12,723 nucleotides of DNA, taken from the NCBI GenBank assembly GCA_014378805.1, contig JACMMY010000063.1, positions 1 to 12,723 of the forward strand, read 5' to 3'. Of this stretch, positions 5,851-12,341 are shown piece after piece. The notes beneath the pieces are model-generated. The model was not told where the DNA came from. It ran no database searches and was given only the letters and a program-made list of their open reading frames with translations. The position numbers and the translations under genes were made by a program. The DNA is from Moraxellaceae bacterium. Its GTDB lineage: Bacteria > Pseudomonadota > Gammaproteobacteria > Pseudomonadales > Moraxellaceae. Positions within the stretch are counted from its first letter, which is position 1, and every line of letters starts with the position of its first letter.

Positions 5851-7104
5851 CTAAGCACCCGCTTGAACTAAACATTCAACCAAACGGTTTGCAATCTCAT
5901 GCTTATTGGCTTTATCCAAAATCACTTTTTCTAAACCGAAACGATCCGAAAAGAAAACCGTCATCGCATTATCATCCGATGCAAAACCAATGTCTCCGCG
6001 AGATACGTCATTACAAGCAATCATATCCAACTGCTTGGTTTCGAGTTTACCGCGCGCATATTCTTCCATACGCTGCGTTTCTGCGGCAAAGCCGACCATA
6101 AAGGGACGTTTGGCATGTTTTGCAATCGTCGCAACAATGTCTGGATTTTTGACTAAAGTCAGCGTGAGAGAATCGCCTTGTTTCTTGATTTTCTGATCAG
6201 CAATATGCTCCGCACGATAATCTGCAACTGCCGCGGTTGCGATAAAGACATCACAACCTGCTTCAACGATTTTTTCACTCGCAAATAATAAATCACGCGC
6301 CGAAACGATATTGATGCGTTCCACGCCAGAAGGCGTTGGTAAACTCACAGGGCCAGCCAACAACGTGACTCGCGCACCGGCGTTCTGGCAGGCTTCTGCC
6401 AACGCAAAGCCCATTTTCCCAGAGCTGTGATTACTCACGTAACGCACAGGATCAAGCGCTTCACGCGTTGGGCCAGCGGTAATGACCACATGCTTACCTT
6501 TTAGAGTCTGATTGACCGTTGACTCTGTTGTACTTGAAGGATGACCTTGGAAATGATTCTGAATAATGGCGACTAAGTCTTCGGGTTCAGGCATCCGCCC
6601 TTCACCCACATCACCACACGCTTGGCTGCCAGAATCTGGTGTAATCACATGAAACTGATAATCAAGAAGCGTCTGTAAATTGCGCTGAGTCATCCTGTTT
6701 TGCCACATTTGTTGGTTCATGGCAGGTGAGACAAAAACAGGTGCAGCGGTTGCTAAAATAACCGTCGTCAGCAAATCATCTGCCGCGCCTGCGGTAATAC
6801 GCGCAATCGAATTTGCACTCGCTGGCGCAACCAAAACCAAATCAGCCCAACGCGCCAGTTCAATGTGTCCCATGCCCGCTTCGGCTTCTGGATCAAGCAA
6901 CGACGTATGAACAGGTTCACCTGATAAGGCTTGAAAGGTCAGCGGCGTCACAAACGCCTGCGCACCCGCCGTCATCACGACACGAACCGCAAAACCAGCA
7001 TCTTTTAATCGGCGAACCAAGTACGCACTTTTATAGGCGGCGATACCGCCTGTAACACCTAAAAGGATATTTTTATGGGGTTGCGTGGTTTGCGATGACG
7101 ACAT
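5851..7104 (-). CDS. coaBC: Bifunctional PPC decarboxylase / PPC synthetase CoaBC
   Basis: This 417-residue protein carries both halves of CoaBC (Dfp), which makes 4'-phosphopantetheine from 4'-phosphopantothenate, cysteine and CTP for coenzyme A synthesis. The N-terminal flavin-dependent decarboxylase (CoaC) shows GVTGGIAAYK (16-25), the catalytic His in GMGHIELARW (His80), PAMN (127-130) and the substrate-lid Cys163 in ACGDVGEGRM. The CoaB part begins near residue 204 with HVVITAGPTRE, SNHSSGKMG, the CTP-site Lys in VKNPDIVA (Lys319) and VGFAAET (338-343). All expected catalytic residues are present. The frame stays open upstream to 7254, adding up to 50 residues with no family match; ATG codons at 7104 and 7119 are both possible and neither has a strong Shine-Dalgarno. 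I chose 7104 because the result matches family length. Confidence 0.95.
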   Translation of the reverse strand: MSSSQTTQPHKNILLGVTGGIAAYKSAYLVRRLKDAGFAVRVVMTAGAQAFVTPLTFQALSGEPVHTSLLDPEAEAGMGHIELARWADLVLVAPASANSIARITAGAADDLLTTVILATAAPVFVSPAMNQQMWQNRMTQRNLQTLLDYQFHVITPDSGSQACGDVGEGRMPEPEDLVAIIQNHFQGHPSSTTESTVNQTLKGKHVVITAGPTREALDPVRYVSNHSSGKMGFALAEACQNAGARVTLLAGPVSLPTPSGVERINIVSARDLLFASEKIVEAGCDVFIATAAVADYRAEHIADQKIKKQGDSLTLTLVKNPDIVATIAKHAKRPFMVGFAAETQRMEEYARGKLETKQLDMIACNDVSRGDIGFASDDNAMTVFFSDRFGLEKVILDKANKHEIANRLVECLVQAGA

Positions 7105-7319
7105 TGCAGCTGGTAGCATTGATACACACTCAAAATCAATTTGCGTAACGATACCATTCAAATCATATTTTTGCCAAAGTGTTGTCATTTTAAAGCTAAA
7201 GTCTTTCACGTGAAGTGAATTGCAAACTTGCTTTTCAAACGAATTCAATGTCAAAATTGTGAGACAAAATATCTATAAAATGAATTAACTATGACAATAA
7301 AATTTTTGAGCATTTGCTT
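7105..7319. other. Divergent coaBC-radC intergenic region
   Basis: These 215 bases separate the preferred coaBC start (minus) from the preferred radC start (plus) and must hold promoters for both. The part next to radC is very AT-rich (TATAAA at 7274-7279), but I could not find a well-spaced -35/-10 pair on either strand. No terminator or repeat is evident. Confidence 0.4.
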
Positions 7320-8030
7320 TTGAGTATTCGAGACTGGCCTGAATCTGAACGCCCACGCGAACGCCTGCTAGATAAAGGCGCAAGCGCACTCTCTGATGCT
7401 GAACTACTCGCCATATTTCTACGCACTGGTACTGCCAAGCAATCTGCGATTGAACTCGCGCGTTCGATGATTGAGCGGTTTGAAGGATTGGCTGGCTTAC
7501 TCAGTGCAACGCCTCAACAAGTTATGTCTTGCCACGGCATCGGTAGTGCAAAATATGCGCATCTCATGGCAGCGCTTGAACTCGGACGACGCCATATCGA
7601 AAGCGAACTGCGTCAAGGGATTAGCTTAAATGATCCACGCGCAGTGCAGCGTTATATTACCCAGCAGCTTAAAGCTGAACGCCGTGAAGTCTTTGCCGTT
7701 GTTTTTCTGGACAGTCAATTGCGCTTACTGGCGTTTGAAAAACTATTCTTTGGCACAACCACAGCGTGTTCTGTGCATATTCGCGAGGTGTTGAGTCGTG
7801 CTTTAGCACATCGAGCTGTGCAAATCATTATTGCGCACAATCATCCTGATGCGCCTGCGAATCCTTCGGAAGCCGATTTAGCGCTGACTAGTCAACTCGC
7901 TCAAGCCTGTTATTTACTGGATATTCAATTGGTTGATCACGTGATTGTCGGCTCGACTGGCAGCCAATCATTGGCTCAGAATGGCGTAATGCCTCGCTAT
8001 TTCAATGCGAACGAATTAATCTCTAGTTAA
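7320..8030 (+). CDS. radC: RadC/UPF0758 JAMM-domain protein
   Basis: This 236-residue protein matches the full-length UPF0758 family. It starts with the typical SIRDWPESERPRERLL segment and has a helix-hairpin-helix-like stretch (CHGIGSAKYAHLMAALELGRR, GIGSAK at 73-78). The C-terminal JAMM/MPN+ metal site is AHNHPDAPANPSEAD, giving His173, His175 and Asp186. The usual HNHPSG is HNHPDA here. The name implies DNA repair, but a role in repair is not established for this family. The start is TTG: no ATG or GTG is in frame after the upstream stop at 7281. TTG 7320 is preferred over TTG 7314 because a GAG lies nine bases before it and the product then begins like its relatives. Confidence 0.92.
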   Translation: MSIRDWPESERPRERLLDKGASALSDAELLAIFLRTGTAKQSAIELARSMIERFEGLAGLLSATPQQVMSCHGIGSAKYAHLMAALELGRRHIESELRQGISLNDPRAVQRYITQQLKAERREVFAVVFLDSQLRLLAFEKLFFGTTTACSVHIREVLSRALAHRAVQIIIAHNHPDAPANPSEADLALTSQLAQACYLLDIQLVDHVIVGSTGSQSLAQNGVMPRYFNANELISS

Positions 8031-8071
8031 TGTCAGCTATTATATCAAAAACGAATTAATGGAAGATTTGC

Positions 8072-8977
8072 ATGATTGTACGTCCACGCCCAAATGCCTT
8101 TCGAATGCTGTTGTCATGGCGTGGCTCAATTCTGCCAAATATTCTGCCACAACTGGTCTTTGTGATTTTGTTATCGGTTGCGATTTCGGGTTTTGAGAGT
8201 CGCTATCCGAATATTTTGCCTGCGTTGCCGATTGCGGCATTTTCACTGATTGGCTTAGCACTCTCAATCTTCTTGGGCTTTCGTAATAACGTCTGCTATG
8301 ACCGCTGGTGGGAAGCGCGCAAAGAATGGGGCGCGTTGATTTTCACCATGCGTAATTTATCACGTGAAAGTCTGCTGCTGCCCGACGAACTACGCCAACG
8401 CGTCCTCTACCGCGCCATCGGTTTCGCGCATCATTTGAATGCAAAACTGCGTAAGAAGAACTCATCTGAAAAAATGCAAGAATGGCTCAGCCCAGCTGAA
8501 TATCAACAATTCCTCAAGCACCCAAATCCATCTGACTTTATTTTGCAGCTGATCTATAAAGATATTTTGCAATGCTTTAAAGATGGATTAATCACCGACA
8601 TTTGCTATCAACAACTCGCTGCAAAAGTTGAATCCATGTCATCAATCCAAACCGCTTGCGAACGCATTCAAACGACACCGTTGCCGTTTGCCTATTCGTT
8701 GTTATTGCACCGCACGTCATATCTGTATTGTTTGCTATTGCCGATTGGCTTAGGCGGCACATTAGGATTTTCTACGCCGATTGTGGTTGCGGTTTTGGCG
8801 TATACGTTCTTTGGTTTAGATGGGATTGGGAGTGAGTTAGAGGAGCCGTTTGGCTTACTCGAAAATCATTTACCGCTGGATGCGATGGTACGCACGATTG
8901 AGATTGATATTAGGAGTAGTTTGGGTGAATCTGATATTCCTGAGCCTTTGCAGGCTGTGAATTTTGTTTTGAATTGA
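8072..8977 (+). CDS. Bestrophin-like UPF0187 membrane protein
   Basis: This 301-residue protein belongs to the UPF0187/bestrophin family, pentameric ion channels of the inner membrane (bacterial members studied so far conduct cations or anions). Hydrophobic segments lie at about residues 22-40 and 49-70, followed by the diagnostic RNNVCYDRWWEAR at 71-83. A long helical cytoplasmic region follows, then two more hydrophobic segments at about 219-250, ending in GLDGIGSELEEPFG (about 248-261), the conserved C-terminal signature. GGAAG lies about six bases before the ATG. It starts 41 bases after radC on the same strand and may be co-transcribed. Confidence 0.93.
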   Translation: MIVRPRPNAFRMLLSWRGSILPNILPQLVFVILLSVAISGFESRYPNILPALPIAAFSLIGLALSIFLGFRNNVCYDRWWEARKEWGALIFTMRNLSRESLLLPDELRQRVLYRAIGFAHHLNAKLRKKNSSEKMQEWLSPAEYQQFLKHPNPSDFILQLIYKDILQCFKDGLITDICYQQLAAKVESMSSIQTACERIQTTPLPFAYSLLLHRTSYLYCLLLPIGLGGTLGFSTPIVVAVLAYTFFGLDGIGSELEEPFGLLENHLPLDAMVRTIEIDIRSSLGESDIPEPLQAVNFVLN

Positions 8978-9054
8978 ATATCCTACTTACAACCTACAAG
9001 CAAGTAAATATCAGAATTTAAATAGAAAAATTCTTTTAAGAGAAGTTTAGCGCT

Positions 9055-9606
9055 GTGAATTACGCCACAAATTTAATTATTACAATTCGTGACTCCGACA
9101 AATGGCCATCTTTTGATAGACCTGATTTTTTAAACGAATTAGATGAGATTGCAAATGAGGCTTTACCCAAAAATACTGTCGAGGGATATTTGGCCTCGTT
9201 GCTAATTTTTCATCAACTATCTGAAGAACTAGTCAGGCTCTTATTGAAAGATGCACAGTTCCTGATTCAATTGGCAATCTTTCCAGCCGAAATCCAGTTT
9301 ACTGAAAAGAAAAAACTAATGTATGGCCAATTAATAGAGGAATTAAAATGTACTATTTCTTTCAATGACAAGAATGAGTTCATAGAAAAATGTCTTAGGT
9401 TGAATCAGTACAGAATAGATATTGTTCATCGGCTTACTAGAAGAGACTCTTTAGCGGATCTCGAGGTTCAAATACTAAAAGTGAAGGAATTGTACGATGA
9501 GCTATTTACATTGTTCGAAGCTATTCACGACAACTTCCGGCTTTCTTTTAAAGATTACAAGAAGGATGTTTTTATAGATTACGAACTTGATGAGTTTGAA
9601 GAATAG
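9055..9606 (+). CDS. Helical HEPN-like protein of unknown function
   Basis: This 183-residue protein is not firmly recognised. It is strongly helical, has no signal peptide or membrane segment, and ends in a very acidic tail (DYELDEFEE). Residues 118-126 read NQYRIDIVH within a predicted helix, giving Arg120 and His125 in the R-x4-H spacing of HEPN domains, whose RNase members appear in toxin-antitoxin, abortive infection and CRISPR systems. The surrounding pattern (a helix before it, then a long LEVQILKVKELYDEL helix after) fits a HEPN-type helix bundle. The start is the GTG at 9055: a TAA lies in frame at 9037-9039 and no other start precedes Met89. AGAGAAG lies about nine bases upstream. 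It is more AT-rich than its neighbours and lies at the edge of a decayed, repeat-bearing patch, which suggests an acquired gene. No MNT-type antitoxin gene is adjacent. Confidence 0.7.
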   Translation: MNYATNLIITIRDSDKWPSFDRPDFLNELDEIANEALPKNTVEGYLASLLIFHQLSEELVRLLLKDAQFLIQLAIFPAEIQFTEKKKLMYGQLIEELKCTISFNDKNEFIEKCLRLNQYRIDIVHRLTRRDSLADLEVQILKVKELYDELFTLFEAIHDNFRLSFKDYKKDVFIDYELDEFEE

Positions 9607-9632
9607 CTACCCTACAAAGTAACTTTAAAAAC

Positions 9633-9659
9633 GTAGGCCGCGGGCTTGCCACAGCTTTT
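9633..9659 (+). repeat. GTAG-headed REP-like repeat, copy A
   Basis: This copy is 24 of 27 bases identical to copy B, in the same direction. It starts with GTAGG and holds GGGCTTGCC and CAGCTTTT. Its hairpin is weaker than that of copy B because of the mismatches. It lies 26 bases past the HEPN-like gene and ends in T5, so it may also serve as that gene's terminator. Confidence 0.6.
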
Positions 9660-9698
9660 TGCTAGAGCAGAATAAAAACCGAATTTCAGGAGATCACC

Positions 9699-9815
9699 AT
9701 GAGTAATCCCGATAACGACAAAGTATTTACAGGCTAAATTCCTAAGCTCTACGACACCTATCTCGTGCCGATGATCTTTAAACCCTATGCTGTTGATTTG
9801 GTGAATCGGCTAAGT
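9699..9815 (+). pseudogene. Relic of class I SAM methyltransferase gene (5' end only)
   Basis: A perfect Shine-Dalgarno (AGGAG, 9688-9692) lies six bases before an ATG that reads MSNPDNDKVFTG-stop-IPKLYDTYLVP, then MIFKPYAVDLVNRLS. This matches the N terminus of a common Methyltransf_11/25-type family that begins with a D-K-x-F-x-G-S-I-P-x-x-Y-x-x-Y-L-V-P-x-I-F-x-P-Y pattern. Codon 13 (9735-9737) is TAA where the family usually has Ser; TCA to TAA is one base. Similarity stops after about 39 codons, five bases before REP-like copy B, so the SAM-binding core (motif I onward) is gone. The gene was apparently cut off at the repeat and cannot make a working enzyme. Confidence 0.78.
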
Positions 9816-9820
9816 AACGG

Positions 9821-9847
9821 TAGGCTGTGGGCTTGCCCCAGCTTTTA
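9821..9847 (+). repeat. GTAG-headed REP-like repeat, copy B
   Basis: The GTAG head is followed by an imperfect palindrome: GCTG-T-GGG, a CTTG loop, then CCCCAGC, with one bulged T. TTTT follows, so on the plus strand it also looks like a terminator. This build (a GTAG tetranucleotide at the foot of a short GC-rich hairpin) is that of REP elements mobilised by RAYT tyrosine transposases. It lies directly after the methyltransferase relic and 13 bases beyond the stop codon of the PHP gene. Confidence 0.65.
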
Positions 9848-9860
9848 TGAAATTAAAAAT

Positions 9861-10712
9861 CTAAAACAACTCCCAAACACCCTTCTGCCCTGTCGCAAGC
9901 GACGGCACATTCCCGAGTTTATTCCACATCATATGTGCGCCATGAAAATCACTCGCAGTCGACACATGAAACCCATGCTCTGCCACTAAACGATTGATCA
10001 TTCCACGCGTCGCGGGCGGTTCATTAATTGCAGGTAATTCAACTGCCTGTCCACCCGCCGCTTTGAAATCAACCAACAACTGCCGCAATGCCGTAGCCGT
10101 TAAATTATTCCGTGTTGGATGTGCCAAAACCGCCTGTCCACCACTCGCCACAATCGCCGCCACACCATCTGCCATTGAGAGCCATTCTAAAGGCACATAA
10201 GCAGGTTTTCCCTCACCCAAATAACGATCAAACGCTTGCTGCTGTTTATTCACCAGTTTTTCATTGACCAGCCACTGCGCCAAGTGACCGCGGGTAATGC
10301 CTTCGGCACGACCACTAGCCAAAGCAAGAACCGCATCCCAAGCTGGACGTTTAGTGAGTTTCTCTAATTTTGCGCAAATCTGTTCCGCACGACGCGCTCG
10401 AATCACTTGCTGTTCCCCAAGCACGGCTTCAAGTGGCGCAAAATCTTTCATCGCCAAACCAACGATGTGAATCGATAAAGCGCGCTTCGTGGTCGCACGT
10501 GTCCACTGGGTCGAAAGCTCTACGCCATCAACCAATTGCACCCCTAAAGTCTCGGCTTGTTTGCGCGCTTCGGGCAAGCCATCAACCGTATCGTGATCGG
10601 TTAATGCCAAAATTGTGACTTGTGCCGCATGCGCAGCCGTGACTAAGTCCGATGGCGACAATTGACCATCAGAAAAGTAACTATGTGTATGTAAATCCGC
10701 ACGCAGGATCAT
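9861..10712 (-). CDS. PHP-domain phosphoesterase, RNase AM/YciV-like
   Basis: This 283-residue protein has the full set of PHP metal ligands: HTHSYFSDG (His8, His10, Asp15), LTDHDTVDG (Asp39, His40), GVE (Glu65), IHIVG (His82), VLAHPTR (His198) and TASDFHG (Asp255, His257). Length and motif order fit the YciV/TrpH family. The E. coli member (RNase AM) is a 5'-3' exonuclease that trims the 5' ends of rRNAs, so rRNA or short RNA processing in the cytoplasm is the likely role. The ATG at 10712 begins MILRADLHTHS, as usual, with GAAG six bases before it. The gene is divergent from yciB with only 40 bases between start codons, matching the partnership of yciV with yciB/yciI-type genes in other gammaproteobacteria. 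Confidence 0.9.
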   Translation of the reverse strand: MILRADLHTHSYFSDGQLSPSDLVTAAHAAQVTILALTDHDTVDGLPEARKQAETLGVQLVDGVELSTQWTRATTKRALSIHIVGLAMKDFAPLEAVLGEQQVIRARRAEQICAKLEKLTKRPAWDAVLALASGRAEGITRGHLAQWLVNEKLVNKQQQAFDRYLGEGKPAYVPLEWLSMADGVAAIVASGGQAVLAHPTRNNLTATALRQLLVDFKAAGGQAVELPAINEPPATRGMINRLVAEHGFHVSTASDFHGAHMMWNKLGNVPSLATGQKGVWELF

Positions 10713-10752
10713 CTATACTTCAACTTTTGAATTATGTGGAATAGAGCGTAGC
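10713..10752. promoter_or_regulatory. Compact divergent promoter region, PHP gene / yciB
   Basis: Only 40 bases separate two divergent start codons, so the promoters must overlap each other or the coding ends. On the plus strand TATACT (10714-10719) is a good -10 candidate for yciB, but no strong -35 lies 16-18 bases upstream. On the minus strand a CATAAT at a plausible distance could serve the PHP gene. Confidence 0.35.
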
Positions 10753-11355
10753 ATGAAAGCATTGTTAGACTTCGTGCCTTTGGCAGCCTTCTTCGTTTTA
10801 GCGAAGAAACCTGTTGTATTAGATATCGCGCAAGGTCATCTCACAATCACTCCTGCAACGACAGGCGCGATTTTTATCGCTACACAAGGACTGCTGATCG
10901 CCAGCGTCATCGTCTACGCACTCCATTTTATACTGCAAAAAGGGCGATTGGAAAAATCTCAGTGGATTACCCTGTTATTAACGCTGGCTTTTTGTGGCTT
11001 AACACTCTATCTCCACGACGATATTTGGCTCCGCTGGAAGTCCTCGATTATAAACTGGACCTTTGGTACAGCGTTCTTAATCAGCCCAATAGTTGGTGAA
11101 CATCCAATTCCTTTAGCGAAGCGTTTTCTCGCCTCTGTGTTTGAATTAACAGAATCAAACTGGAAAAAACTCAATCTGGCATGGGCAGCTTTTTTCTTTA
11201 TCCTCGGCAGTTTGCATCTCGCCTTTGCATTTGCATTTCCAGCACTTTGGATTGATTTCAAAGTCTTTGGCAGTACCGCAATTATGATTGTGTTTATGAT
11301 CGGACAATTTGTATTGCTTCGCAGTCATCTCAAAAACCCTGAGAAACAGAGCTAA
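10753..11355 (+). CDS. yciB: Inner membrane protein YciB (septation protein A)
   Basis: This 200-residue protein starts with the family hallmark MKALLDFVPLAAFFVLAKK and has five or six hydrophobic segments, at about residues 3-18, 33-62, 73-86, 100-112, 143-163 and 170-190. The conserved WTFGTAFLIS and FELTESNW-KKLNLAWAAFF stretches are present. YciB/IspZ proteins sit in the inner membrane; they affect envelope synthesis and cell division in some species (intracellular spreading and septation in Shigella). It is slightly longer than the E. coli protein. A GAG motif lies about seven bases before the ATG. Confidence 0.93.
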   Translation: MKALLDFVPLAAFFVLAKKPVVLDIAQGHLTITPATTGAIFIATQGLLIASVIVYALHFILQKGRLEKSQWITLLLTLAFCGLTLYLHDDIWLRWKSSIINWTFGTAFLISPIVGEHPIPLAKRFLASVFELTESNWKKLNLAWAAFFFILGSLHLAFAFAFPALWIDFKVFGSTAIMIVFMIGQFVLLRSHLKNPEKQS

Positions 11356-11379
11356 TTTTTCGCATCATTGCGTTAAAGT

Positions 11380-11402
11380 CTTCCCGTAAGGGTTAAGATT
11401 TT
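11380..11402 (+). terminator. Possible weak terminator after yciB
   Basis: CTTCCC and GGG(TT)AAG around a GTAA loop form a short stem with a two-base bulge, followed by ATTTT. It is about 25 bases past the yciB stop. The stem is short, so this is tentative. Confidence 0.3.
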
Positions 11403-11430
11403 GATGGATATTTTCTGTACACATATTGAT

Positions 11431-11459
11431 ACCCTAACCTCCCTCCCTCATGGAGAAGG
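11431..11459. repeat. Degenerate C-rich REP-like stretch
   Basis: ACCCTAACCTCCCTCCCTCA followed by TGGAGAAGG resembles a decayed copy of the CCCTAACCCTCTCCC...GGGAGAGGG palindromes that are scattered through many proteobacterial genomes. CTCC and GGAG can pair across a short loop. It stands out in base use from the AT-rich sequence around it. Confidence 0.4.
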
Positions 11460-11482
11460 CGTTAAAAAAGTCAGATTAACGC
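11459..11482. promoter_or_regulatory. 7-bp inverted repeat upstream of yciI
   Basis: GCGTTAA (11459-11465) and TTAACGC (11476-11482) are perfect inverted arms 10 bases apart, 23 bases before the yciI start. The spacing places arm centres 17 bases apart, so it could be an operator or a 5'-UTR hairpin. No matching regulator is visible. Confidence 0.35.
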
Positions 11483-11505
11483 GTTATTATTGAAGAGAAA
11501 TAGAC

Positions 11506-11814
11506 ATGCCATTATTTACCGTTTATGCAACAGATGTTCCGAATAGTTTAGAGAAGCGTAAAGCGCATCGTCCTGCTCACTTTGCTCGTCTGCAAGCCCT
11601 CGATGCAGCAGGTCAAGTCGTCCTCGCTGGGCCATGCCCAATCGACCATGCGAATCCATCAGCAGGTTTTACAGGCAGTTTATTAGTCCTAGACTTCCCA
11701 GATCGTGCTGCTTTAGATGCTTGGCTTGCGGAAGAGCCGTTCGTGCTTGAAGGTGTTTATGAGTCGGTGGTTGTGAAACCATTTATTCAAGCATTGCCAA
11801 CGACTAATGTATAA
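11506..11814 (+). CDS. yciI: YciI family protein
   Basis: This 102-residue protein matches YciI in length and pattern: MPLFTVYATD, then HRPAHFARLQALDAAGQ, then LAGPCPIDHANPSAGFTGSL, and the C-terminal GVYESVVVKPF. YciI has a ferredoxin-like dimeric alpha-beta barrel fold with a conserved His/Asp pair (here His25 and Asp33) at a possible active site. The reaction is not established. AGAG lies about ten bases before the ATG. Its position after yciB repeats the yciA-yciB/yciI neighbourhood known from enterobacteria. Confidence 0.92.
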   Translation: MPLFTVYATDVPNSLEKRKAHRPAHFARLQALDAAGQVVLAGPCPIDHANPSAGFTGSLLVLDFPDRAALDAWLAEEPFVLEGVYESVVVKPFIQALPTTNV

Positions 11815-11815
11815 T
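11786..11815 (+). promoter_or_regulatory. Candidate promoter for the membrane coiled-coil gene
   Basis: TATAAT at 11810-11815 is a perfect -10 hexamer that overlaps the yciI stop codon, 35 bases before the next ATG. The best -35 (TTCAAG, 11786-11791, 18-base spacer) matches only three of six positions, so the gene may also be read from the yciI transcript. Confidence 0.4.
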
Positions 11816-11850
11816 CCAATCATTATTTTGCCTATTGACGGACTGCTTTC

Positions 11851-12312
11851 ATGATTCAAGCAACCCAAAAGATCGCCGCCGTCATGACGACCTTGATTGC
11901 AATCCATATCGGACAGAGCTTCGCTGCACCCGCCGTGACAGCGCCAGTGATCGTACCAACGACACAAACATCGACGGTTAACGTAGCGACCAAAACTGCC
12001 AATCAAACTGCGCCTGTGGTTATTACCCCACCCATTAAACCCGCAACCCTTGAAACGCAATTCTCAAACTTAAACAAGCAAAGTAAAATTCAAACCAAAC
12101 GGCTTGATGAACTTGAAGTTGCCAATCGTATTGCACTGACCCGCAATCAAACACTACAACTTGAAAATGATAATCTCAGCGTTCAGGTTAAAGTCCTACA
12201 AAGTGATCGCGGTGCGCAAATGTTTATCTATGGCGCCGTCGCAATTTTGGTGGGCGCTTTGATTGGCTATGTGATTGCCAGTAACTTTTTGCGACGAACA
12301 CGACGCTGGTAG
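11851..12312 (+). CDS. Signal-peptide, coiled-coil, single-span membrane protein
   Basis: This 153-residue protein has an N-terminal signal peptide (cleavage probably near AA in GQSFAAPAV, residues 25-26). A Pro/Thr/Val-rich low-complexity linker runs to about residue 63, then a coiled-coil helix at about 66-119 (ETQFSNLNKQ...LDELEVANRI...LQLENDNLSVQVKVLQSDRGAQ). It ends in a transmembrane helix at about 124-146, closed by RRTRRW. The coiled coil plus C-terminal anchor resembles the TIGR04211 'SH3 domain' family (YgiM-like), but the SH3 domain itself is absent; the linker stands in its place. It is probably a periplasmic protein tethered to the inner membrane. Its function is unknown. It lies 36 bases after yciI and 29 bases before the mnmC-like gene on the same strand. 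Confidence 0.75.
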   Translation: MIQATQKIAAVMTTLIAIHIGQSFAAPAVTAPVIVPTTQTSTVNVATKTANQTAPVVITPPIKPATLETQFSNLNKQSKIQTKRLDELEVANRIALTRNQTLQLENDNLSVQVKVLQSDRGAQMFIYGAVAILVGALIGYVIASNFLRRTRRW

Positions 12313-12341
12313 ATGTTAATCACTGCATTCAGAACAAGCGT

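Noticed and set aside
7274..7279. TATAAA as the radC -10 box
   Set aside because: The nearest -35-like hexamer (TTGTGA, 7257-7262) leaves only 11 bases of spacer, so no credible promoter could be assigned.
8011..8060. ACGAATTAAT direct repeat at 8011-8020 and 8051-8060 flanking the radC end
   Set aside because: Ten AT-rich bases repeated once may be chance, and there is no insertion or terminal inverted structure between them.
11713..12060. 115-codon minus-strand frame opposite yciI and the coiled-coil gene
   Set aside because: It overlaps two convincing plus-strand genes and encodes a Cys/Gly/Trp/Arg-rich sequence typical of antisense shadows.
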